Made by a program: the position numbers and the translations under genes
NCBI RefSeq assembly: GCF_041242975.1
Contig: NZ_CP162488.1
Span: 2,904,001-2,968,000 of the forward strand
DNA length: 64,000 bases
Origin: Xanthomonas sp. DAR 35659
GTDB taxonomy: Bacteria > Pseudomonadota > Gammaproteobacteria > Xanthomonadales > Xanthomonadaceae
Direction: 5' to 3'
Shown here: piece by piece, positions 47,683 through 56,977 of the stretch
Layout of the letters: every line of letters starts with the position of its first letter
Numbering within the stretch: the stretch's first letter is position 1
The notes under the pieces: generated by a model
Told to the model about the DNA's origin: nothing
Seen by the model: the letters and a program-made list of their open reading frames with translations, nothing else
Databases searched by the model: none

Positions 47683-50060
47683 TGCCGCACCAGCCGATCG
47701 TCGCGCAAACCCAGGTCCATCGTCGCTCCAGGAGAAAGGTCGGCAGTCACGGACTGCCCGCCGTAAACCAAAGTGTAGTGCCCGCCCCGCTCGCTGCTCA
47801 GCCGCGCATGCCGCAGGCGACCGTCGCGCCAGGACAGGTCCACGCCGGCCGCGCCGCGCACGCGCAGGCCGCGCACCTGCCCGTGCGGCCAGGCCTGCGG
47901 CAGCGCCGGCAACAGCCAGATGCTGTCGCCCCAACTCTGCAGCAGCATTTCGGTGATGCCCGCGGTGCCGCCGAAGTTGCCGTCGATCTGGAACGGCGGA
48001 TGCGCGTCGAACAGGTTGGGATAGGTGCGCTCGGGCGACAGCAGCATCGCCAGAATGCGATGCGCATGCTCGCCATCGCGCAACCGCGCCCACAGGTTCA
48101 GGCGCCATCCTAGCCCCCAACCGGTAGCGCTATCACCCCGGCGCTGCAACGAGCGCCGCGCGGCTTCGGCGAGCGCCGGCGTGTCACGCAGGTTGATCTG
48201 GCTGGAGGGGTGCAAGGCGTAAAGATGCGAGACGTGACGATGATGCGGTTCCGGCGCCTGCAGGTCCCAGTCCTGCTGCCATTCCTGCAGTTGCCCGGCA
48301 GCGCCGATCCGGTCCGGCGGCAGTTGCGCGCGCAGTGCGGCCAGGCGTTCGCCCAAGGCCGCATCCACGCCCAGCAGCCGGCCCATTTTGATGCACTGCG
48401 CAAAAATATCGCGCAACAACTGTGCATCCATCGCCGGGCCGGCGCACACCGCGGCGCCGAAGGGATGCCGGTTCTCCGGCGACAGCGACGGGTTGGTCAC
48501 CATCGCCCCGCTGTGCGGGTCGCGCTGCAAGGTGGCGACGAAGAACTCGGCCGCGCCCTTGAACAACGGATAGATGCGCTGCAGGTAGGCGCGATCGCGG
48601 CCGTAGTCCCAGCGGTCCCACAGCTGCTGCAGCAGCCACACGCCGCCCATCGGCCACAGGCTCCACTTCGCGCCGTCGATCGGCCCGGCCTGGCGCCACA
48701 GGTCGGTGTTGTTGTGCACCACCCAGCCCGGCGCGGCGTACATGGCCCGCGCGGTGCGGGCACCGGTTTCGGCCAGATCGAACAGCATGGCTTCCAGCGG
48801 TTCCACGCACTCGTGCAAGGCGTTGGCCTCGCTGGGCCAGTAGTTCATCTGGGTGTTGACGTTGACCGTGTACTTGCTCTCCCACGGCGGCTGCATCAGG
48901 TCGTTCCAGATGCCCTGCAGGTTGGCCGGCTGGCTGCCCGGCCGCGAGCTGCAGATCAGCAGATAGCGCCCGTACTGGTGATAGAGCGCGGCCAGGGCCG
49001 GATCGTGGCCGCGGGAGAAGCCCTGCACGCGTTCGTCGGTGGGCAGTTGCGCGGCGGCGCTGCTGCCCAGGTCGATCGCGACCCGGCGGAACAGGCGCCG
49101 GTGCTCTGCCAGATGCCGCTCCAGCAGTTGCGGATAGGACAGCGCCGCTGCCTTGCGCAGCTGCGCGGCGCTGATCGCCAGCGGATCGCCGCTCACGTCG
49201 TCGTAGCGCCGGTAGCTGGTGGCCGCGGTCAGCAGCAGCACCACCTCGTCGGCGGCTTCGATGCGCAGGCGTCCGCGCTCGAAGCGGGTCTGGCCGCCGC
49301 GCACCCGCGGCAGCACGCGCAGGGCGAAGCGCAGTCCGCCCTCGATGCCGGCGAAGCCGGCGTTGCGGCCGGCGAACAGCAGCGCGCCCTGCTCCTCGCT
49401 CAGCTCGCCCGCCTGCGGGCTGTCGATGCCGATGCGCAGCGCGATGCGGCCCGGCATGTCGCAGGACAGGCGCACCACGATGCACTGCTCGGTCGGCGAG
49501 ACGAACACCTCGCGCAGATGGGTCGCGCCGCCGGAGGCGAAGCGGGTCGTGGCCAGCGCGGTGTCCAGGTCCAGCTCGCGCCGGTAGCCATCGATGCCGT
49601 CGGCGCGGTCGTAGTCGAGCAGCAGGTCGGCCAGCGGCTGGTACGGCATCTGCTTGGGCGGACGCGACAGCAGCTTGGCGTCGGCCAGCGCCTCGGCCTC
49701 GGCGTAGCGGCCGGCGAAGATCAGTGCGCGCACCTGCGGCAGCGCCGCCAACGCGTCCGGCGAGGTCGCATCGTAGGGCTGGCCGGCATACAGGGTGTCT
49801 TCGTTCAACTGCAGGCGTTCGTGGGCGATGCCGCCCCACACCATCGCGCCGAGCCGGCCATTGCCGACCGGCAAGGCCTCCACCCATTGCGTGGCCGGCC
49901 GCCGGTACCACAGGGTCAACGCGGCCGGATCGGCGACGGGCGCGGCGTCGCTGGCAGGCGCCGCGGCGGCGGTGCGCGCCGCGACCGGGGGCGCGAGCCC
50001 GGCCACCATGCCGGCGCCGATCGCCTTGCACAGCGCGCGGCGGGTCAGTTCGATGCTCAT
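47679..50060 (-). CDS. glycoside hydrolase family 95 alpha-L-fucosidase
   Basis: A 793-residue enzyme. The N-terminus ELTRRALCKAIGAGMVAGLA resembles a twin-arginine signal and is followed by an Ala-rich stretch to about residue 40. Hallmarks of GH95 are WVEALPVGNGRLGAMVWGG and LQLNEDTLYAG, then the catalytic (alpha/alpha)6 region with NLQGIWNDLMQPPWESKYTV and NVNTQMNYWPSEANAL, and HRHVSHLYALHPS with a C-terminal beta domain. It would remove terminal fucose from xyloglucan side chains. It overlaps xylB by 4 bp. Confidence 0.92.
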   Translation of the reverse strand: MSIELTRRALCKAIGAGMVAGLAPPVAARTAAAAPASDAAPVADPAALTLWYRRPATQWVEALPVGNGRLGAMVWGGIAHERLQLNEDTLYAGQPYDATSPDALAALPQVRALIFAGRYAEAEALADAKLLSRPPKQMPYQPLADLLLDYDRADGIDGYRRELDLDTALATTRFASGGATHLREVFVSPTEQCIVVRLSCDMPGRIALRIGIDSPQAGELSEEQGALLFAGRNAGFAGIEGGLRFALRVLPRVRGGQTRFERGRLRIEAADEVVLLLTAATSYRRYDDVSGDPLAISAAQLRKAAALSYPQLLERHLAEHRRLFRRVAIDLGSSAAAQLPTDERVQGFSRGHDPALAALYHQYGRYLLICSSRPGSQPANLQGIWNDLMQPPWESKYTVNVNTQMNYWPSEANALHECVEPLEAMLFDLAETGARTARAMYAAPGWVVHNNTDLWRQAGPIDGAKWSLWPMGGVWLLQQLWDRWDYGRDRAYLQRIYPLFKGAAEFFVATLQRDPHSGAMVTNPSLSPENRHPFGAAVCAGPAMDAQLLRDIFAQCIKMGRLLGVDAALGERLAALRAQLPPDRIGAAGQLQEWQQDWDLQAPEPHHRHVSHLYALHPSSQINLRDTPALAEAARRSLQRRGDSATGWGLGWRLNLWARLRDGEHAHRILAMLLSPERTYPNLFDAHPPFQIDGNFGGTAGITEMLLQSWGDSIWLLPALPQAWPHGQVRGLRVRGAAGVDLSWRDGRLRHARLSSERGGHYTLVYGGQSVTADLSPGATMDLGLRDDRLVRQ

Positions 50061-50244
50061 TCGCCCGATTCCGCCCTACGCGACTGGCGTGCACCCAGGG
50101 CCGTGCGGCGAACGGCTCCTGCCGCCGCGCAACAGCGCATGTGCGCAGCGAGGCGCGAGGGCACCGAATCGCCCACGCGATCGCGACGCGGCGTCGCGCG
50201 CGCTGCGTCGCCCTCACCGCCCACGGCGCCACGCCGTCCAGCCA

Positions 50245-53145
50245 TCACCTGGCCTTGGCGCCCTTGCCGCGCTTGGCGCCCTTCGCCGCCTTGCGCGCCA
50301 CGCTCAGGGCCTTGCCGCTGTACTGCACGGTGGTGTCGGCCTTGGGCTCCAGCGCACCGGTCTCCGCGCGCACGCCGTCGACGAAACGCACATTGATGGT
50401 GCGCTTGGCCTGCATGCCCGGCCAGCTGCCTTCGCGCGCGCCGATGCTCAGCACGCCCTTGGCCTCGTCCCAGCGCAGCGGGATGCGGCTGAACTCGCCC
50501 TTCTCGTAGCCGTAGCCCTTGCCGTCGTCCTCGTACAGCGAGAACTGGCCGTCGGCGCCGGTGTAGACGACCACGGTCAGCGGCGCGTTCGGCACTTCGT
50601 CCACGTACTGCTGCACGGTGGTGGTGGGCACGATGGCGCCGGCGCGCACGAACAGCGGCATGCGCTCCAGCGGCGCGGCGGCCTCGATGCTCTGCCCGCC
50701 TTCGTAGCGCTTGCCGCTGTTGAAGTCGATCCACGAGGTGCCGGCCGGCAGGTAGACCTGGCGCGAGGTGGCGCCGAAGCGGGTCACCGGCGCGACCAGG
50801 AACGCCGGCCCGAACAGGTACTCGTCGTTGAGGTCGGCGACCTTGGGATCGTGCGGGAAGTCCATCGGCAGGCCGCGCATCATGCTGCCGTCGCGATGGT
50901 AGGTGTCGCCGGCCAGGGTGTAGACGTACGGCAGCAGGGCATAGCGCAGGCGGCTGTAGTAGGCCATGCTGGCGTAGTACGGCGTGCCTTCCGGGGCGAT
51001 GTTCCAGATCTCGCGGAACGGGAACTGGCCGTGCGAGCGGAACAGCGGCACGAACGCGCCGAACTGGAACCAGCGCGTGTTGAGCTCGCGCCATTCGGCC
51101 TGGTGCGCCGGATCCTGGTCCTCGTAGCGCTTCTCCACCGCGAAACCGCCGATGTCGAAGGTCCAGTTCGGCAGGCCGGACATGGAGACGTTGACGCCGG
51201 CGGAGATCTGGTCGCGCATGTCGTCCCAGCGCGAGACGATGTCCCCGCTCCACACCGCCACCGCATTGCGCTGCGTACCCGCATAGCCCTTGCGCGAGAG
51301 GATGAACACGCGCTTGCCGTCGGCGGCACGGTCGCCCGCGTAGACCCCATGGGTGTGCGGCAACGGATAGGAATTGAAGAACTCGGTGGACGGACCCAGC
51401 GCGGTCGGCGTGGTGCGCGCCTTGCGCTCGCCGATGTCAAGGTTGGAGTGCACGTCCGGCTCGTCGGCGTCCATCCACCAGGCGTCGATGCCGCGGCGGT
51501 TGAGCTTCTCGTCGATCTGCCGCCAGTAGATCGCCTGCGCCTGCGCCGAGTACGGATCGTAGAAGGAATTCTTGTAGCCCTTGCCGATCCAGTCCAGCTC
51601 GCCGACTGCGACGTTGCGCTTGTACATGTGCCCGGCGGCGTCGAGTTCCTTGTAGTTGGCGGTGGTCGGGTAGAACTTGGGCCACACCGAAATCATGATC
51701 TGCGCGTGCAGGTCGTGCACCGACTTGATCATGCCGTCGGGATCGGGGAAATGCGCCGGGTCGAACTCGTGCGAGCCCCACGCGTTCTCCGGCCAGTACG
51801 ACCAGTCGAGCACGATATTGTCGATCGGCAGCTTGCGCTTGCGGTACTCGGCCAGCACGCCGACCAGCTCGTCCTGGCTCTTGTAGCGCTCGCGGCTCTG
51901 CCAGAAGCCATAGGCCCACTTCGGCAGCAGCACCGCCTTGCCGGTCAGTTCGCGGTAGCCGGCGATGACCTGGTCGGCGTCGGCGCCGGCCACGACGTAG
52001 TAATCGATCATCTGCCCGGCCTCGGACCACAGCGACAGTTCCTTGGCTTCGGCCGCCGGCAGCGGGTCGCGGTGCAGCAGCGCGATGTAGCTCGGGTCGA
52101 TCAGGTCCCACTCGACCTTGATCTTGTGCCGCTGGCCCGGCTGCAGCGCGAGGGTGAATTCGTTGTGCCAGGGGTTCCAGTTCTGGCGCCAGCGGTCGAC
52201 CACCAGCTTGCCGTCCACCCACAGCTTGGCGTACTCGCTGGCGTACAGCGAGAAGCTGTGCTCGCCGCCGCTCCTGGCCTCGATCTCGCCTTCCCAGCTC
52301 ACCTGCATGCGGCTCTTGTCGCTGGGCTTGGCCTTGGCCGGGAACTTGGCCAGATCCTTGATGTACTGGTAGTTGAGTTCCTTCTCGCGGCGCTCGACCA
52401 CCTGCTTGCCGTTGACCGAATAGCGCGCGGTCAGCGCGCCCGGCTTGCCCTTGGCGTCGTACAGCTTCAGCGAGGCCGGCAGCGGCTGCAGGCCGCGCGG
52501 GTCGCCCATGCGGGTGATGGAGTTGTTGTCCCAGAGGATGCCGTAGTTGCGGCTGGACACCAGGTACGGCACCGCCATGTCGATATTGCTCTGCAGCAGC
52601 TCGACGTTGCGCCCCTTCTGGTTCATCCAGCCCTGCTGGTGCTGGCCGAAGCCGTAGAAGGCCTCGTCGTCGGGCGAGGCGAAGCGCTGGCGGGTGCTCA
52701 GGTAGGACTTGCCCTCCACCTTGAGCGGCGAGAAGCTGCGCCCGCCCGCCACTTCCGACAGCAAGGGCTTGCCCGCCGCATCGGCGAAGCTGACATGGCC
52801 ATCGACGGTGGACACCTGCGCGGTGAGCTTGGCGGTCTTGACCCGCACCGTGTCGCCCTGCGTCTCGAACTGGTAGGCGGTGTCGCCCTGCACCGGCACC
52901 CGCATCAGGCTGGGCGTGCGCTTGAAATCGCCGTCCGGGTCTGCGCTGACGCGGATGATGCCGCTGTCCACCACCTGCAGCCGCACCGCCGCCGCGCCCT
53001 TGGCGCTGGGCTGCACGGTGACGCCATCGGCGTCCTTCTTCACTTCCTGCGCGTGGGCGCCGACGGCGAGCAGCGCCAGCGACAAGGCCAGCAGACGCGG
53101 CAGCGGTTTCATCGCCAGGCGCACGGGACGGTTCGAGGTGTGCAT
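50245..53145 (-). CDS. glycoside hydrolase family 31 alpha-xylosidase with PA14-like insert
   Basis: A 966-residue exported enzyme with a signal peptide (LPRLLALSLALLAVGAHA). After an N-terminal beta domain, residues about 225-370 look like a PA14 insert (YSVNGKQVVERREKELNYQY through HKIKVEWDLIDPSYIALLHR), as in xyloglucan-active GH31 enzymes. The catalytic barrel follows, with the nucleophile Asp in WWMDADEPD (about residue 557) and SGLPNWTFDIGGF. The tail is Lys-rich (ARKAAKGAKRGKGAK). It removes alpha-1,6-xylose from xyloglucan oligosaccharides. ATG 53145 has GGGAGAG upstream. Confidence 0.92.
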   Translation of the reverse strand: MHTSNRPVRLAMKPLPRLLALSLALLAVGAHAQEVKKDADGVTVQPSAKGAAAVRLQVVDSGIIRVSADPDGDFKRTPSLMRVPVQGDTAYQFETQGDTVRVKTAKLTAQVSTVDGHVSFADAAGKPLLSEVAGGRSFSPLKVEGKSYLSTRQRFASPDDEAFYGFGQHQQGWMNQKGRNVELLQSNIDMAVPYLVSSRNYGILWDNNSITRMGDPRGLQPLPASLKLYDAKGKPGALTARYSVNGKQVVERREKELNYQYIKDLAKFPAKAKPSDKSRMQVSWEGEIEARSGGEHSFSLYASEYAKLWVDGKLVVDRWRQNWNPWHNEFTLALQPGQRHKIKVEWDLIDPSYIALLHRDPLPAAEAKELSLWSEAGQMIDYYVVAGADADQVIAGYRELTGKAVLLPKWAYGFWQSRERYKSQDELVGVLAEYRKRKLPIDNIVLDWSYWPENAWGSHEFDPAHFPDPDGMIKSVHDLHAQIMISVWPKFYPTTANYKELDAAGHMYKRNVAVGELDWIGKGYKNSFYDPYSAQAQAIYWRQIDEKLNRRGIDAWWMDADEPDVHSNLDIGERKARTTPTALGPSTEFFNSYPLPHTHGVYAGDRAADGKRVFILSRKGYAGTQRNAVAVWSGDIVSRWDDMRDQISAGVNVSMSGLPNWTFDIGGFAVEKRYEDQDPAHQAEWRELNTRWFQFGAFVPLFRSHGQFPFREIWNIAPEGTPYYASMAYYSRLRYALLPYVYTLAGDTYHRDGSMMRGLPMDFPHDPKVADLNDEYLFGPAFLVAPVTRFGATSRQVYLPAGTSWIDFNSGKRYEGGQSIEAAAPLERMPLFVRAGAIVPTTTVQQYVDEVPNAPLTVVVYTGADGQFSLYEDDGKGYGYEKGEFSRIPLRWDEAKGVLSIGAREGSWPGMQAKRTINVRFVDGVRAETGALEPKADTTVQYSGKALSVARKAAKGAKRGKGAKAR

Positions 53146-53198
53146 GTTCTCTCCCTTTTGTAGCCGGTGGGGCGCCGCGCGCGGGCGGCGCCGGAATC

Positions 53199-54917
53199 TC
53201 AGTAGGTGGCCAGCGTGATCTTCAGCAATTGCGGCATGTCGGCGAAGTTGACGCCGTAGTCGGTCTGGTCGCCGTTCCAGTTGCGCTGGAACCGCCACTG
53301 CGCGCCATCGTAGAAGCCTTCCTCGACGCGGTCGTAGACCATGTTGGCGGTCGCCGCGCTGGCCGGATGCAAGGTGACGCGCGCGTGGTAACCGGTGACC
53401 AGGAACTCGTCCGGCCCCAGTTCGGCGATCAGTGCCGCGCCGATCGGCTCGGGGTTGCCGGGCGGCTCGCCCTTGAACCAGAACTGCGGCACGCCGTAGG
53501 TGATGGTCGCGCTCCAGCGTTCGTTGAGGCGCAGTTCCTGCACCGGCTGGCCGGGCTCTTCGGCGGTGCCGTGCAGCTTGCCTTCGGAGGCGGCCTTGGC
53601 GAACGGGCGCATGCCCATCGCCACCGCCTTGAAGCCCAGCGCGAACGGCGCCAGGGTCGCCTCGTCCACCTTCTTGGCGCCCAGCGGCCAGTTGGAATAG
53701 CCGCTGTAGTCGATGCCGAAGGTGGACCAGCCGATGCCGTCGTGGCCCAGCGTGGGATACAGGTAGCGCGCGTATTCCGGGCGGTTGCCGGTCTCGGCGA
53801 CGAACAGCGCGTTGTCCGCGCGCGCGTAGCGCTCCAGCACCGTGGTGTACATGCGGTACTCGGGCATGTAGATGTCCGGCGCCAGCAGGTCGATGTGCGG
53901 CGCGGCCGCCTTCCACACGTCCAGGACGTTGTCGGTGGGGCCGCCGCTGGCGTACTGGCCGGGCTGGCCGGGATTGAACGGGCCGCGCAGCGCCGCGTTG
54001 ACGTACATCGGCAGCGGATACTCGGCCTTGCCGGCCTGGGCGACCTGGTCGATGAAGCGGCCGATGTGCCAGGCGTGGAAGAACTCGTCGGCATCGGCGC
54101 CGAACACCTGCGCCCAGGTGCCCGGTTGCTTGCCGAGCTTCTGCAGCAGCGCCGCCGGCACCGGGCCGTCGAATGCCCGCTGCGCCAGCGGCGAGAAGTC
54201 GCGCACGCTGCCGTAGGTGCCCGGCTCGTTTTCCGGCTGCACCATGATCACGGTGCGCTGCGGATCGGCCTGCTTGAGGTGCTTCATGAAGGCGACGAAG
54301 GCCTTGCGATCGGCCTCCAGCGTCGCCGGCGCCAACGGCGACAGCGAACCGAGCGTCTTGCCGTCGCGGGTCAGCACCCGCGGGAAGCGCGCGTTGTCGG
54401 TCTTGAGCCAATGCGGCGTGTAGGCCGGGCCGTTGTTCTTCCAGGTGCCGAACCACAGCAGCACCAGCCGCACCTTGCGTTCGCGCGCCTGCGCCAGCAG
54501 CGTGTCGACGAAGGAGAAATCGAACGTGCCCTCCTCCGGCTCGACCTGCTCCCAGGCGATCGGCACCTGCACCGTGTTCGGGCCGAGGAACTGCATCGCC
54601 GGCCATACCTTGTCCAGCGCCGCCGGGTAGTTGCTGGAATTGTTGACCTGCGCGCCGAGGATCAGGAACGGCGCGCCGTCCACCAACAGCGCGTGCTTGC
54701 CGTCCTTGCTGACGAACTGCGGGATCGGCTGCTGCGCGGATGGCGAAGCGGCGGTGCCCGCCGGCGTCGACGCGGGCGTTGCGGCTGGCGCGCCGCCGGC
54801 GGCCGGTGGTGCGGGCGGATCGGGCTGGCAGGCGGCCAGGGCCAGCAGCAGCGTGGAAGCCAGCAGCGGGCGCCGCCGTGCCGTCGCGGCGCGTGCGCGC
54901 ATTGCGGGAAGCATCAT
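53199..54917 (-). CDS. glycoside hydrolase family 35 beta-galactosidase, lipoprotein
   Basis: A 572-residue enzyme with a lipoprotein signal ending LLLALAAC (lipobox Cys at about 30), so it is likely anchored in the outer membrane facing the periplasm. A Pro/Ala/Thr linker follows. The GH35 barrel begins [20 protein letters not shown] and has [19 protein letters not shown]. The acid/base Glu lies in [12 protein letters not shown] and the nucleophile in [10 protein letters not shown]-terminal extra domain (DUF5597-like) follows. In a xyloglucan locus it would cleave galactose from side chains. It lies between CE20 and GH31 genes on one strand with short gaps. Confidence 0.9.
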   Translation of the reverse strand: MMLPAMRARAATARRRPLLASTLLLALAACQPDPPAPPAAGGAPAATPASTPAGTAASPSAQQPIPQFVSKDGKHALLVDGAPFLILGAQVNNSSNYPAALDKVWPAMQFLGPNTVQVPIAWEQVEPEEGTFDFSFVDTLLAQARERKVRLVLLWFGTWKNNGPAYTPHWLKTDNARFPRVLTRDGKTLGSLSPLAPATLEADRKAFVAFMKHLKQADPQRTVIMVQPENEPGTYGSVRDFSPLAQRAFDGPVPAALLQKLGKQPGTWAQVFGADADEFFHAWHIGRFIDQVAQAGKAEYPLPMYVNAALRGPFNPGQPGQYASGGPTDNVLDVWKAAAPHIDLLAPDIYMPEYRMYTTVLERYARADNALFVAETGNRPEYARYLYPTLGHDGIGWSTFGIDYSGYSNWPLGAKKVDEATLAPFALGFKAVAMGMRPFAKAASEGKLHGTAEEPGQPVQELRLNERWSATITYGVPQFWFKGEPPGNPEPIGAALIAELGPDEFLVTGYHARVTLHPASAATANMVYDRVEEGFYDGAQWRFQRNWNGDQTDYGVNFADMPQLLKITLATY

Positions 54918-54934
54918 GGGGTTCGCACTCCGTC

Positions 54935-56860
54935 TCACCAGGTGTCGGTCCGGAACGGGGAAACAGGCAACTGCTCGCGGTTGACCAGATTGGCCTGCGC
55001 CGGGTTCTCGCTCCAGGCGTAGCGCACCGCCTGCGGCTGCGCCACCTCGGCGCTCTCCACCAGCACGCTGTCGCCCTCGATGCGCGCCTGCGCCGGATGG
55101 AAGCGGCGATCGGCGCCGGCGACGCTGAAGCCACGCAACGGGCCGCCGCCGCGCACCGCCAACGCGCTGCCCATCGGATCGAAGCGCAGCCGCGCGGCAT
55201 GCGCGGCGAACTCGGCGCCCTGGAACGTCGGCGCGCTGTACACCAGCGTTTCGCCGTAGGCAACGTGCCGCGCGGCCAGCGCCAGGCGGTGGCCGACGTC
55301 CTGCTTGTTGGTCGGATGGATGTCGGTGGGATTGCCGATGTCGATGGTCACCGCTTGCGCGGTCGCCGGCAGCGCCAGAGTCTTGGACTGCGATTCGCGC
55401 AGTTGCGCCCATGGGCTCAGATCGCCCTTGTCCGAACCGGCCTGGAAGTTGGCCAACTGCACCCACAGGAACGGCAGTTGCGGCTGGCCGCGCTCCTGCC
55501 GCCAACTGCGGATCAGTGCCGCGAACTGGTCGCGGTAGCGCAGCGCGCCGTACTCGTAGGCATTGCTCTCGCCCTGGTACCAGATCACGCCCTTGACCGC
55601 GAACGGCTGCAACGGATGGATCATGCGGTTGTACAGCAGCGTCGGCTGCTGGTTGCGGCCGTCGTCGAGCGTCACGCTGACCTTGGCGGGGCGGAACTTC
55701 CATTCCTGCAACGGCAGCTTGCTGCCGTCGGCCAGTTGCACGAAGCGCTCGCTGGCGTCGCCATGCAGGCCGCCGCCGCCGCTGAGATCGGTGACCTGCA
55801 CCGCGATCTGGTTGCGCCCCGGCTTCAGCACGGCCGCGGGAACGGCATACACGCGCGGCAGGTTCCAGCGGTTCTCGGTGCGCCCGACCGCCTGGCCGTT
55901 GACGTAGGTGACGTCCGAATCGTCGACCTGGCCCACGCCCAGGGTGATGCCGGCCTTGGCCTGCGCGGCGCTGAGGGTGAAGCTGGTGCGGTACCAGGCG
56001 ATGCCGTCCATGCCGTCGTAGCCGCTGGATTCCCAGTTGCGGTCGACCGGAATGCGGTCCCAGTCGCTATCGTCCAGGTCCGGCGCGCGCCATTGCTCGG
56101 CGCCATCCTGCACCGCCGGCCAGCGCGCGATGCGCTGCTTCACCGCGGCCAGGGTCTGCGCGTCCTTGGCCTGCATCTCAGCGATGCCGCGTTCGGTCTG
56201 CGCGGTGTCCATGCCCTGCGAGGCGGCGTCCATCCACGCCTGGATCGCGCTGCCGCCCCAACTGCTGTCGATGATGCCGATCGGCACGCCGGTGGTCCGC
56301 CGCAACTCGCGCGCGAAGAAATAGCCGACCGCGGAGAACGCGCCGGCGTTGTCGGGCGTGGCGGCTTTCCATTCGCCACCGGCCAGGCGCTGCTCGGGCT
56401 GCAGCGCCCACGACTTGGGCACCTTGAAGTGGCGCAGTTGCGGATCGTTCGCCGCGGCCACCTCGCGCGCGCCGTCGCGCGCCTGCGCCAGCGGCCACTC
56501 CATGTTGGACTGGCCGCTGGCCAGCCACACGTCGCCGACCAGCACGTCGCCGATGCGCCGCCGCGTGCCGTCGCCCTCCACCTCCAGCACATACGGGCCG
56601 CCGGCCGCATGCGCCGGCAACTGCGCCTGCCAGCGGCCGTCGGCGGCCGCGGTCGCGCTCGCCGCGGCGCCGTCCAGGCGCACCTGGATGCGGGCGCCAG
56701 GCGTGGCCCAGCCCCACACGCGCATCGGCATGTCGCGTTGCAGGACCGCGCCGTCGGCGAACAGCAACGGCACTTGCAGCGCCGCCCACGCCGAGGCAGG
56801 CAGGGTCGTCAGCGACAGCACGGCCAGCCAACGTAGACACCGGGACGACAGTGGATTCAT
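54935..56860 (-). CDS. CE20-type xyloglucan acetylesterase (SGNH fold)
   Basis: A 641-residue exported esterase with a signal peptide ([16 protein letters not shown]). After a beta-domain ([20 protein letters not shown]), the catalytic SGNH block has the nucleophile Ser118 in [14 protein letters not shown]. It is interrupted by a jelly-roll insertion (about 255-400: [20 protein letters not shown]). The C-terminal half has [16 protein letters not shown] and the Asp/His pair in [18 protein letters not shown] split SGNH domain with a CBM-like insert is the layout reported for family CE20 from Xanthomonas xyloglucan loci. It should remove O-acetyl groups so the glycosidases can act. Confidence 0.88.
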   Translation of the reverse strand: MNPLSSRCLRWLAVLSLTTLPASAWAALQVPLLFADGAVLQRDMPMRVWGWATPGARIQVRLDGAAASATAAADGRWQAQLPAHAAGGPYVLEVEGDGTRRRIGDVLVGDVWLASGQSNMEWPLAQARDGAREVAAANDPQLRHFKVPKSWALQPEQRLAGGEWKAATPDNAGAFSAVGYFFARELRRTTGVPIGIIDSSWGGSAIQAWMDAASQGMDTAQTERGIAEMQAKDAQTLAAVKQRIARWPAVQDGAEQWRAPDLDDSDWDRIPVDRNWESSGYDGMDGIAWYRTSFTLSAAQAKAGITLGVGQVDDSDVTYVNGQAVGRTENRWNLPRVYAVPAAVLKPGRNQIAVQVTDLSGGGGLHGDASERFVQLADGSKLPLQEWKFRPAKVSVTLDDGRNQQPTLLYNRMIHPLQPFAVKGVIWYQGESNAYEYGALRYRDQFAALIRSWRQERGQPQLPFLWVQLANFQAGSDKGDLSPWAQLRESQSKTLALPATAQAVTIDIGNPTDIHPTNKQDVGHRLALAARHVAYGETLVYSAPTFQGAEFAAHAARLRFDPMGSALAVRGGGPLRGFSVAGADRRFHPAQARIEGDSVLVESAEVAQPQAVRYAWSENPAQANLVNREQLPVSPFRTDTW

Positions 56861-56977
56861 CGGAGCGATCCTGGGTTGAGCGCCGCCAGCGGCGATGCCG
56901 CAAGGCGACGGGAAGCGCGGCGCGACGATCGCGCTCGCACGCGGAAGCAAAGCACGGATGCGGCGAGGCCGCGGGAA

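Noticed and set aside
49795..53163. A 1122-codon plus-strand open frame opposite the GH31 and GH95 genes
   Set aside because: Its product is a low-complexity His/Gln/Val/Arg-rich sequence typical of the antisense of high-GC genes, and the minus strand encodes well-conserved enzymes throughout.
53146..55263. Upstream extension of the GH31 frame, which stays open across the GH35 and CE20 genes
   Set aside because: The extension is Arg/Ala-rich frame-shadow. The GH31 protein has its own ATG, signal peptide and Shine-Dalgarno at 53145.
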